Positions 1 to 5,907 of a stretch of 7,301 bases of DNA are shown one piece after another. The position numbers were made by a program, and so were the translations under genes. Numbering within the stretch: the first letter of the stretch is position 1; every line of letters begins with the position of its first letter. The notes beneath the pieces were generated by a model. It was not told where the DNA came from, ran no database searches, and was given only the letters and a program-made list of their open reading frames with translations. The stretch covers positions 1 to 7,301 of the forward strand of contig JAISHL010000009.1 of NCBI GenBank assembly GCA_031262565.1, written 5' to 3'. Origin of the DNA: Candidatus Nomurabacteria bacterium (lineage in GTDB: Bacteria; Patescibacteriota; Saccharimonadia; Saccharimonadales; Saccharimonadaceae).

Positions 1-1848
1 ATCTTTAACGAGCTTATTTGTGAAAGTCTCTTTGATCTTGTCGCGGATTTCAGTTGGAATGCCAGAATATATGCTCCAATCATTTGCGTCAAAATTTATA
101 AACGCGCTTAGACAGGACAGGATATTGTCTTGATTAACAGCGAAAGATTCTGGATTAGCCTCTTTGAGTGATTTTGGCGCATTCATTATATTTTTTATAA
201 GATTACTATCAATAGAACAGGCTATATTAAATGCTTCCATGTCATTATTTTTACTAAAAACATCATATCCGTCACTAAGAATTTCTTTAGTTCGTTTCCA
301 TAACTTAACGCCCGAGTCATTTTCTTTTGTAAAGAAGTCTTCTATATTGGTATTCTCTATATTTTTCATTTGACTTGTAGCAAATCTAATCAGTTCTTCT
401 GCTACTGGATCTTCAATATTATACAAGTATAAGTCATATAAAGCTTTTATAAAACTTTTTTGGTAAACATTATCAATGCGATCAATATTTTGATATAGAA
501 AACTGCAAATATCAGCCCGCCCTATAATTCCTAGATTCTCTATTGAATTTAGGAAGTAATCAAACAAAGGTTGTTGTGGTATTCCATCTTTGGAAAAATA
601 CGCCATGCCTATTCCTTTATCTGATTTCATGTCTTCAAATATGGGATGTATAGTAACCAGGCTGGGTTTCTGAGTTGCCGTAACTAGTTTTGAAAATATG
701 CAACTGAATGCGTCACGATTATCGCTCATGGTTATATTGGATGTTAATTTATTAAAACTATCTGACTGCGTGCGCCAATAGTTCGCCATTTCATTACCTT
801 GACTTGGTCTTAGCTTTGAGTAAATGTCAAACACTTCATATTCTTCCAATTCGGTTTTATCGCCCATTTGATTACTGGAATAATGTTCGGATACGAATTT
901 TTTCGCCCAGTCTAGGCGATTTTTATACATCGCATCTACTGTCTCAGGTGATATGAGATTGAGCTCGCAAAGTCTTTCTTGCGCACGGCTTTGTCTTACG
1001 CTATGCTCCATGATCTTGGTAAAATTTTCATCGCTCATATGCGTATTATCGAAGCCTAATTTACGTAAAATAGCGATGTTATTATTGATTCTTTCTTTAT
1101 GCATATTATTGTCGATATAATAGTTACGGTCTCCGTCTATAACATCTAGTGTGGCTTGATTGCCATATTCTTGAATATTGGTAGATTGGCGGATTTTTTC
1201 CAGCAATGTCGGATCGTCTAAAATTTTTAGAAAAAAGTCCGTATTACTAATCTTTATTGGAAAATCGTAATCAAAATTAGGTCTACTTCCGTAATCAAAA
1301 TTAGGTCTACTTCCGTAATTATACGTGTCTTTATCTTTGGCGACATTCTCCAATTGCCAGTTAGACTTTTCAATAAAAATATCAGTAGTGGCGTTGGTGA
1401 TTGTATTGTCAGAGAGTATAGTTTCCATTGGTAATCCTAATTCCAGCGCCCTGTCAATGTCATAACCTTGAAAGTATTCTCTTCGCTGGTCGTCTATGCC
1501 TTGTGAGAATATGAGCTTATCTAGCGCTTCTATATAAAGTTGTTGAACTCGATCTTCTCGGATGTCTATTTCATTATCTTGTATCATTGACCCAAGATGT
1601 ATCAAGGTGCGTGCGCTATCATTTGACTTTAATAAGTCAGTAGCTTCTCTAAAATTTCTTTCCGCCAATTTATTTTGCGCACGTATTTTACTATTTTCGA
1701 TTTTATTTAAAACAAATTCTGCCAGCTTATTTGGTTTTTTCTCGGGCAATTTTACACCCTCGTCAGATAGCGCGACCGCACCAAGTCGTTTTTTCTCTTT
1801 GGACGAAATTGTCCGCGATTTTTCTATGTTATTATTATCATTTTCCAC
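1..1848 (-). CDS. Large uncharacterised protein, 3' part missing at window edge
   Basis: An uninterrupted minus-strand reading frame of 616 codons runs from a GTG at 1848 out of the left edge. I do not recognise the protein and assign no function. The GTG start is fixed by an in-frame TAG at 1869-1867 and a GGGG ribosome-binding motif at 1860-1857, 8 nt upstream. The N-terminal 100 residues are charged and Lys/Glu/Asn-rich, probably partly disordered. The rest looks soluble: Asp/Asn/Ile/Tyr-rich, probably helical, with no signal peptide, membrane segment or P-loop that I can see. A tandem octapeptide GSRPNFDY occurs twice around residues 178-194. Codon use favours ATA and AAT more than the neighbouring exporter and helicase genes do, suggesting an accessory or recently acquired gene. 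It is divergent from the ABC operon. It may be a lineage-specific cytoplasmic protein; the missing C-terminus could hold a recognisable domain. Confidence 0.85.
   Translation of the reverse strand, partial: MENDNNNIEKSRTISSKEKKRLGAVALSDEGVKLPEKKPNKLAEFVLNKIENSKIRAQNKLAERNFREATDLLKSNDSARTLIHLGSMIQDNEIDIREDRVQQLYIEALDKLIFSQGIDDQRREYFQGYDIDRALELGLPMETILSDNTITNATTDIFIEKSNWQLENVAKDKDTYNYGSRPNFDYGSRPNFDYDFPIKISNTDFFLKILDDPTLLEKIRQSTNIQEYGNQATLDVIDGDRNYYIDNNMHKERINNNIAILRKLGFDNTHMSDENFTKIMEHSVRQSRAQERLCELNLISPETVDAMYKNRLDWAKKFVSEHYSSNQMGDKTELEEYEVFDIYSKLRPSQGNEMANYWRTQSDSFNKLTSNITMSDNRDAFSCIFSKLVTATQKPSLVTIHPIFEDMKSDKGIGMAYFSKDGIPQQPLFDYFLNSIENLGIIGRADICSFLYQNIDRIDNVYQKSFIKALYDLYLYNIEDPVAEELIRFATSQMKNIENTNIEDFFTKENDSGVKLWKRTKEILSDGYDVFSKNNDMEAFNIACSIDSNLIKNIMNAPKSLKEANPESFAVNQDNILSCLSAFINFDANDWSIYSGIPTEIRDKIKETFTNKLVKD
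1267..1314. repeat. Perfect 24-bp tandem duplication inside a gene
   Basis: Two identical 24-bp units lie head to tail at 1267-1290 and 1291-1314, and the first five bases of a third copy (gtaat) follow. The unit is a multiple of three and keeps the minus-strand frame, encoding GSRPNFDY twice. Complete identity at the DNA level, including wobble positions, points to a recent slippage or unequal-crossover event. Confidence 0.95.
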
Positions 1849-1856
1849 TATATCTA

Positions 1857-1860
1857 CCCC
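1857..1860 (-). promoter_or_regulatory. Ribosome-binding site of the minus-strand gene
   Basis: GGGG on the minus strand sits 8 nt before the GTG at 1848. It supports this start, which is also the only sensible one after the in-frame TAG at 1869-1867. Confidence 0.5.
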
Positions 1861-1894
1861 GTTTCCCTAAAAAATACATAAACGTATTGACTAT

Positions 1895-1923
1895 ATGATA
1901 CTATAAAATTATTAAAATAACAA
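1895..1923 (-). promoter_or_regulatory. Candidate promoter of the minus-strand gene
   Basis: On the minus strand TTGTTA (1923-1918) is followed after exactly 17 nt by TATCAT (1900-1895). This would start transcription near 1888 and give a leader of about 40 nt with room for the GGGG ribosome-binding site. Two TATAGT hexamers flank the -10 (1905-1900 and 1895-1890), spaced 10 bp apart. They may be alternative -10 boxes or half-sites for a regulator. The region is very AT-rich, so chance matches are likely. Confidence 0.35.
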
Positions 1924-1937
1924 TAGCGAAACCAAGT

Positions 1938-1968
1938 TTGCATTTGGTGTGTGTGTGTGTGCTATAAT
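1938..1968 (+). promoter_or_regulatory. Extended -10 promoter of the ABC exporter operon, leaderless
   Basis: A perfect TATAAT (1963-1968) preceded by TG at 1960-1961 forms an extended -10. TTGCAT (1938-1943) is the candidate -35, with a 19-nt spacer. The ATG at 1975 comes 6 nt after the -10, where transcription would be expected to begin, so the mRNA should start at or next to the start codon. No Shine-Dalgarno is present before the ATG. Confidence 0.7.
1948..1961. repeat. (TG)7 dinucleotide tract in the promoter spacer
   Basis: Seven uninterrupted TG units fill most of the spacer between the -35 and -10 boxes of the ABC operon. The last TG also supplies the extended -10 motif. Loss of one unit would shorten the spacer from 19 to the optimal 17 nt while keeping the extended -10. 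Dinucleotide tracts in promoter spacers are a known basis of phase variation in other bacteria. Confidence 0.9.
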
Positions 1969-1974
1969 CGCTTT

Positions 1975-2862
1975 ATGAATATTTTGGAAGTTAAAAATTT
2001 AACCAAAACTTTTGGGCGGGGCGAAGTCGCGAAGAACGTGGTTGATGATTTGTCGTTTGCGGTGAAAAAGGGCAGTTTTTTGGCGTTTTTGGGGCAGAAT
2101 GGCGCAGGAAAATCAACTACAATCAATATGATTTTGCAGACTTTGGCAAAAACGGCTGGCGAAATTATTTATGCTGGCGGTGAAAATTTTACAAAATTCA
2201 AACAAAGTTTGGGCGTGGTTTTTCAGGAAAATATTGCCGATAACGAGTTGACTGTAAAAGAAAATCTGTTGTTCATGGCGGATTTGGCGACGAGTGGTGG
2301 CGATACGAAAAAGCGATATGTGAAAGTTGCGCGGGAATTTGGGTTGCAAGATATTGAGAAACAGAAATTTAAAACGTTGAGTGGCGGTCAAAAACGAAAA
2401 GTTGAGTTGGCGCGGGCGTTATTTTGGCAACCAGAGATTTTATTTTTGGACGAGCCGACGACTGGTTTGGATCCAAAAACGCGGGCGGAAATTTGGAAAA
2501 TTATTAAAAAATTGCACACTGAGCAAAAAATGACGGTGTTTTTGACGACGCATTATATGGAGGAGACTGAAACGGCGGACGATGTGATCATAATTCACAA
2601 GGGAAAAATGATCGCCGAAGGTTCGCCTGCGGAATTAAAAGCGCGTTTTTCGGAAGATAGCTTGCTGATTACGCCGATTGATGCCTCAAAAATGCCGTCA
2701 AATGCAGAAAAAGTTGCCGATTCTTATCGCATGACAGTAAAAACGCCAGCTGAGGCGATTGATATTTTGGAAAAAATGAAGAAAAATGTTAAATATTTTG
2801 AAATGCGACGCGGTAGTATGGACGATGTGTTCCTGAGCGCGGTCGGGGAGAAAATAGCATGA
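1975..2862 (+). CDS. ABC exporter ATP-binding protein (DrrA/CcmA-like)
   Basis: This 295-residue cytoplasmic ATPase would power export through the membrane protein encoded next. All ABC motifs are present in order: Walker A GQNGAGKST (40-48), Q-loop Gln84 in VVFQEN, signature LSGGQ (135-139), Walker B ending in LFLDEP (156-161, catalytic Glu160), D-loop GLD (164-166) and switch His193 in TTHYMEE. The roughly 100-residue tail after the nucleotide-binding domain resembles the C-terminal region of DrrA-type drug and lipid exporters. I start it at ATG 1975 because MNILEVKNL is the usual N-terminus of the family. The in-frame GTG at 1951 lies inside the promoter TG tract, upstream of the likely transcription start. 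The stop TGA overlaps the next ATG as ATGA. The substrate cannot be read from the sequence; antibiotics, lipids and polysaccharides are all moved by relatives. Confidence 0.96.
   Translation: MNILEVKNLTKTFGRGEVAKNVVDDLSFAVKKGSFLAFLGQNGAGKSTTINMILQTLAKTAGEIIYAGGENFTKFKQSLGVVFQENIADNELTVKENLLFMADLATSGGDTKKRYVKVAREFGLQDIEKQKFKTLSGGQKRKVELARALFWQPEILFLDEPTTGLDPKTRAEIWKIIKKLHTEQKMTVFLTTHYMEETETADDVIIIHKGKMIAEGSPAELKARFSEDSLLITPIDASKMPSNAEKVADSYRMTVKTPAEAIDILEKMKKNVKYFEMRRGSMDDVFLSAVGEKIA
2845..2850 (+). promoter_or_regulatory. Ribosome-binding site of the permease gene
   Basis: GGGGAG lies 8 nt before the ATG at 2859, inside the end of the ATPase gene. It shows that this organism uses Shine-Dalgarno initiation for internal operon genes although the first gene appears leaderless. 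Confidence 0.7.
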
Positions 2863-3743
2863 GTATAGTCGGAAATTTGGTCGGGCGATCGGTAAAGTTA
2901 TTTGTTCGTGATAAAACCACGGTGTTTTTTGCGTGTATGTCGGTGCTAATTTTGATCGGACTTTACTTTTTGTTTATTGCAAAAATTTACGTTGAAAATT
3001 TGTCTGGCTTAGATAATTCGGCGGCGTATTTTTTGGTTTATTCGCAGGTGATGGCTGGCGTGGTAGTATTGAACGCGTTTTCTTTCTCGGTGAGTTTTTA
3101 TGGCAAAGTGGCAGAAGATTTTAAGCGTGGGCGGTTATCAGCATTTTCTTTAACTCAGGCGAAACCGCGGCAAATTTTAGTTGCGTATGTCTTGTCGGGA
3201 TTCTTAGTTCCAGTGATTTTTAACCTCATAATGTGGATACTCGCGCTGGTTTTGATGGGAATTTTAACGGGCTATGTTTTGCCGATCGCGACAATTTTGC
3301 TTTCGCTCGCGGTGATTGTGGTCGTTAGTTTAATCTCTTCGGCGTTGATGTTTTTGATAACGGTTTTTGTAAAAGAACCAGCCGCCATGGGTGCGATTTC
3401 GGGAGGCGGCGGAGCGATTCTGGGATTTTTATGTGGAGTGTATACACCGTATTCGCAACTTGGACGAGGCGTGGAAATTCTCGGTAGTGCGTTGCCGTTT
3501 TCGCATTTGACGATTTGGTTGAAAATTATCGTTTCCTCTGGCGCAATGACTACTTTGGGAATTACCGATTCGGTGACGCGAGATGCGATTTTGACAAATT
3601 TTTCGGCTAATAGTATCGGATTTTTGGGTATAAATATGCCACTTTCGGCAACGATTTTCATCTCGGTTGTGATAGTTGCGATGTGTTTTTTGGCAAGTTG
3701 GGTGATATTGAAGCGACGAATTGCGCGCAGAGTTCGTTCTTAA
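2859..3743 (+). CDS. ABC-2 type exporter permease
   Basis: This 294-residue integral membrane protein is the transport partner of the ATPase encoded just upstream, with ATGA overlap and translational coupling. Its layout fits the ABC-2 family: a short basic N-terminus, a first membrane segment around residues 21-43, a second around 55-80, a long hydrophobic stretch (about 106-170) holding two to three segments, a Gly-rich segment with GAISGGGGAILGF (about 177-190), and a last segment near 262-285. A Lys/Arg-rich end (KRRIARRVR) should face the cytoplasm. The loop around residues 80-105, with charged patch EDFKRGRL, probably forms the coupling contact with the ATPase. Length is near the norm for DrrB-like half-transporter permeases, so the working exporter is likely two permeases and two ATPases. 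The substrate is unknown. Confidence 0.92.
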   Translation: MSIVGNLVGRSVKLFVRDKTTVFFACMSVLILIGLYFLFIAKIYVENLSGLDNSAAYFLVYSQVMAGVVVLNAFSFSVSFYGKVAEDFKRGRLSAFSLTQAKPRQILVAYVLSGFLVPVIFNLIMWILALVLMGILTGYVLPIATILLSLAVIVVVSLISSALMFLITVFVKEPAAMGAISGGGGAILGFLCGVYTPYSQLGRGVEILGSALPFSHLTIWLKIIVSSGAMTTLGITDSVTRDAILTNFSANSIGFLGINMPLSATIFISVVIVAMCFLASWVILKRRIARRVRS

Positions 3744-3777
3744 TAAAAACGATCGGTCAGATTTTATCAATAAAATT

Positions 3778-3805
3778 CTTACAATCTTGGCGCGCGTGAT
3801 AGAAT
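3778..3805 (+). promoter_or_regulatory. Extended -10 promoter of the helicase gene, leaderless
   Basis: TG-a-TAGAAT (3797-3805) is an extended -10. CTTACA (3778-3783) is a 4/6 match to the -35 consensus at a 16-nt spacing. The GTG start at 3812 is 6 nt after the -10, the same distance as in the exporter and kinase promoters, and no Shine-Dalgarno precedes it. The 68-bp gap after the permease stop thus holds the whole promoter. Confidence 0.6.
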
Positions 3806-3811
3806 ATTTGA

Positions 3812-5227
3812 GTGGATCAAGATTTAGCTTTGAAAATTTTATTGTCTGGCGAGTCGGCGTTTTTGACTGGCGCGGCTGGTGCTGGTAAAACATATCTGTT
3901 GAATCAGTTTATTGACAAAGCCAGAGAGGACGGAAAAAATGTAGCAGTGACGGCGACGACGGGAATCGCGGCGACTCATTTGGGCGGCAATACAATTCAC
4001 GCGTGGTCGAGTTTGGGTGTGCGAGATTTTTTGTCGTCAAACTTTTTTCTGAAAATGCCAGAGTCGCGCCAAAAAACAATTCAGTCGGCGGACGTTTTGA
4101 TAATTGATGAGATTTCGATGTTGCATAGTTTTCAACTGGATTTGATTGATTCGATTTTGCGGCAAGTTCGCGATAATTTGTTTCAACCTTTTGGTGGTCT
4201 TCAAGTGGTTTTTGCGGGCGATTTTTTCCAGTTGCCACCTATTACTCGAAAAAATGAATCATTGCAAACGACCACGCGAAAAGATAAAAATTTGTCATTG
4301 CGAGCGGAGCGAAGCAATCTGGGTGTAGGAGCGACTGGATTGCCACACGCCATGAATGGCGTTCGCAATGACGTTAATGACCAATCTTCTTTCGCTTATA
4401 ATTCCGCAGTGTGGCGAGAACTCGATCCGACAATATTGTATTTGACGGCGCAGTGGCGACAGGATGACGCGGAGTTTTTGGATATTTTGAATAAAATTCG
4501 GGCGGGTGAAATTCGGCGGGCGGATGCAGAAAAAGTTGCGGCGCGATTGAACGCAAAACTTGATGACGCAAAAGGCGAGATCACGATTTTGGAAACGCAT
4601 AATGTTGCGGTTGATCGCATAAATGATAAAAAATTGGCAGAAATTAATGGCGACGAGAAAGTTTTTTATCGGCAAAAAACAGGGCGCAAAGAATATGTTG
4701 AGCGACTTGCGAAATCTTGTTTAGCTCCCGAACCGCTGGTTTTGAAAAAAGGTGCGCTGGTCATGGCGTTAAAAAATGATCAAAAGCAACGCTTTGTGAA
4801 CGGGTCGATTGGCGAGGTGATTGGTTTTGATAAGAATAAATTGAACTATCCGATTGTAAAGTTTCGCAATGGTTTTACAGTGACGGTCGAGCCTGATGAA
4901 TGGGATTTGACCGACGGCGAAAATCAGCTGGCGTCGATTACGCAGATTCCGCTCAGGCTGGCTTATGCGATTACGGTTCATAAATCCCAAGGAATGACTT
5001 TGGATGCGGCGCGGATCAATTTGGCGCGAGTTTTTGAAGCGGGCATGGGATATGTCGCGCTGTCGCGAGTAAAAAGTCTGAATTCTTTGTCGATCACGGG
5101 ACTGAACTCGGCGGCTTTCGCTGTCAATCCAGAAGTTTTGGAAAAAGACAAGGAATTTCGCGAGAGATCAAAGGCGGATGTTGAGAGGTTTGCGCACTTA
5201 AAAAAGAAGAATAAACGACGCAAATAG
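3812..5227 (+). CDS. PIF1/RecD-like SF1B DNA helicase with an inserted repeat peptide
   Basis: This 471-residue ATP-dependent helicase probably unwinds DNA 5' to 3' in replication, repair or recombination, as relatives do. Visible motifs are Walker A TGAAGAGKT (19-27), motif Ia VTATTGIAATHLGG (46-59), Walker B IIDEISM (97-103), motif III GDFFQLPP (136-143), motif IV with LTAQWRQ (211-217), motif V AITVHKSQGMTLD (387-399), and motif VI YVALSRV (414-420). A Lys/Arg-rich tail (HLKKKNKRRK) may bind DNA. The GTG start is forced: TGA lies directly before it in frame, and the next ATG comes after Walker A. Residues about 161-187 are encoded by a palindromic repeat and lie between motifs III and IV, where relatives have a short link. 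The frame stays open and all motifs remain, so the protein is probably active. It appears to be transcribed alone. Confidence 0.95.
   Translation: MDQDLALKILLSGESAFLTGAAGAGKTYLLNQFIDKAREDGKNVAVTATTGIAATHLGGNTIHAWSSLGVRDFLSSNFFLKMPESRQKTIQSADVLIIDEISMLHSFQLDLIDSILRQVRDNLFQPFGGLQVVFAGDFFQLPPITRKNESLQTTTRKDKNLSLRAERSNLGVGATGLPHAMNGVRNDVNDQSSFAYNSAVWRELDPTILYLTAQWRQDDAEFLDILNKIRAGEIRRADAEKVAARLNAKLDDAKGEITILETHNVAVDRINDKKLAEINGDEKVFYRQKTGRKEYVERLAKSCLAPEPLVLKKGALVMALKNDQKQRFVNGSIGEVIGFDKNKLNYPIVKFRNGFTVTVEPDEWDLTDGENQLASITQIPLRLAYAITVHKSQGMTLDAARINLARVFEAGMGYVALSRVKSLNSLSITGLNSAAFAVNPEVLEKDKEFRERSKADVERFAHLKKKNKRRK
4294..4372. repeat. Palindromic dispersed-repeat element inserted in frame in the helicase gene
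   Basis: The 79-bp segment is bounded by a perfect 10-bp inverted repeat, GTCATTGCGA (4294-4303) and TCGCAATGAC (4363-4372). Inside are a further GCAATC/GATTGC pair (4314-4319, 4338-4343) and a small hairpin CGCCAT/ATGGCG (4348-4353, 4356-4361). The core reading GTCATTGCGAGCG...GAAGCAATC resembles a repeat I know from many unrelated bacterial genomes, often mis-annotated as small ORFs containing HCERSEAIW-like peptides. In the helicase frame it encodes SLRAERSNL and following residues. It has no transposase and is presumably a non-autonomous, structured element. Confidence 0.8.
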
Positions 5228-5248
5228 TGAGCGACGCATACAAAATAC

Positions 5249-5277
5249 TTGCAAAGTTTTCGTTTTTCGTATATATA
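5249..5277 (+). promoter_or_regulatory. Promoter of the kinase / RFAP-synthase-like operon, leaderless
   Basis: TTGCAA (5249-5254) and TATATA (5272-5277) are separated by 17 nt. The ATG at 5284 follows the -10 by 6 nt, so the transcript should begin at or within a base or two of the start codon. The promoter lies wholly in the 56-bp gap after the helicase stop, which makes the operon independent of the helicase gene. Confidence 0.65.
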
Positions 5278-5283
5278 GTATGT

Positions 5284-5907
5284 ATGAATAAGTGTGAGCG
5301 TAAGTTGTTGTTATTGCAGGGATTTCCTGGTTCGGGCAAAACAACTATGTCGGAAAAATTCATCAGCGAAAATCGTGGAGCTATGCATGTATCGATCGGC
5401 GATATTTGGCGTAATATAAAAACTGGCAAAGTTGCTTCTAAATATAGCGAATATATAATGAACGCTGATATTACAAAAATGCAACCAAACGAAATAACTA
5501 ACGATTTAATTTTTGAAAAAGTATTACAACAAGAAAATCAGGATCATTTAGTTATTATTGACGGCTATCCGCGATGTAGCGATGCTGTTGAATTATTTAT
5601 TGGCAGTTCGCGTCAGGAGAAATGTCGTCTGCTGGGATGTATTTGTTTGCAATCAACAATTAAAAATAGCACGGAGCGCATGGTGGGTCGTGGAATTAGG
5701 CGCGGCGAGGAAGAATTTTTGGCAAAAAAGATTACTGCCGCGGATAGATACAACCAATATAAAATCGAGACTTATGATAAAACGTTAAGAAAATTATCTG
5801 AATATATGCCGTTGCAATACATTGATGCCAATCGTTCGATCGAACAAGTGTATGCTGATTTTGTAATCTCATTATCGAAAATGAGTAGTGAGGAATACGG
5901 TGAATAG
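5284..5907 (+). CDS. Adenylate-kinase-like (NMP kinase family) P-loop kinase
   Basis: This 207-residue soluble protein has the adenylate / UMP-CMP kinase fold signatures: P-loop GFPGSGKT (13-20), the acceptor-site strand and helix GDIWR (39-43), matching GDMLR of adenylate kinases, DGYPR (93-97), matching DGFPR, a short lid with RMVGRGIRRGEEE (132-144), and R155 in the following helix as in adenylate kinases. It should transfer the gamma-phosphate of ATP to a nucleoside monophosphate or a similar 5'-phosphate. The LID lacks Cys ligands for zinc and is short, closer to eukaryotic-type or UMP/CMP kinases. I choose ATG 5284 because the P-loop strand begins a few residues later and the promoter lies directly upstream. 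The longer in-frame reading from GTG 5227 would start upstream of the promoter. Its place in an operon with an RFAP-synthase-like gene suggests a specialised acceptor, not a housekeeping role. Acceptor identity is not visible. Confidence 0.85.
   Translation: MNKCERKLLLLQGFPGSGKTTMSEKFISENRGAMHVSIGDIWRNIKTGKVASKYSEYIMNADITKMQPNEITNDLIFEKVLQQENQDHLVIIDGYPRCSDAVELFIGSSRQEKCRLLGCICLQSTIKNSTERMVGRGIRRGEEEFLAKKITAADRYNQYKIETYDKTLRKLSEYMPLQYIDANRSIEQVYADFVISLSKMSSEEYGE
5890..5894 (+). promoter_or_regulatory. Ribosome-binding site deciding the RFAP-synthase-like start
   Basis: GAGGA lies 5 nt before the GTG at 5900 and within the end of the kinase gene. It overlaps the alternative GTG at 5888, which favours 5900 as the real start. 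Confidence 0.6.

Noticed and set aside
164..373. Short plus-strand reading frame of 69 codons
   Set aside because: It lies antisense within the long minus-strand gene, has no start signals and reads as low-information hydrophobic sequence.
1562..1870. Plus-strand reading frame of 102 codons
   Set aside because: Antisense shadow of the N-terminal part of the minus-strand gene, whose 616-codon frame and start signals are far better supported.
1951..1974. Upstream GTG start for the ABC ATPase
   Set aside because: The codons fall in the TG tract and -10 box of the promoter, upstream of the likely transcription start; the family N-terminus begins at ATG 1975.
3761..3776. ATTTTAT/ATAAAAT inverted repeat after the permease gene, as a terminator
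   Set aside because: The stem is entirely A-T with a 2-nt loop and no T-run follows, so it would be too weak for an intrinsic terminator.
3272..3893. Two overlapping minus-strand reading frames under the permease and helicase start
   Set aside because: They are antisense to well-supported genes and their translations show no family-like features.
4146..4328. 60-codon plus-strand frame ending in CHCERSEAIWV
   Set aside because: It is the off-frame reading of the helicase gene and palindromic repeat; this peptide is a common mis-annotation of such repeats.
5227..5283. GTG start for the adenylate-kinase-like gene that overlaps the helicase stop
   Set aside because: It would place 19 non-conserved residues before the kinase and start upstream of the promoter at 5249-5277.
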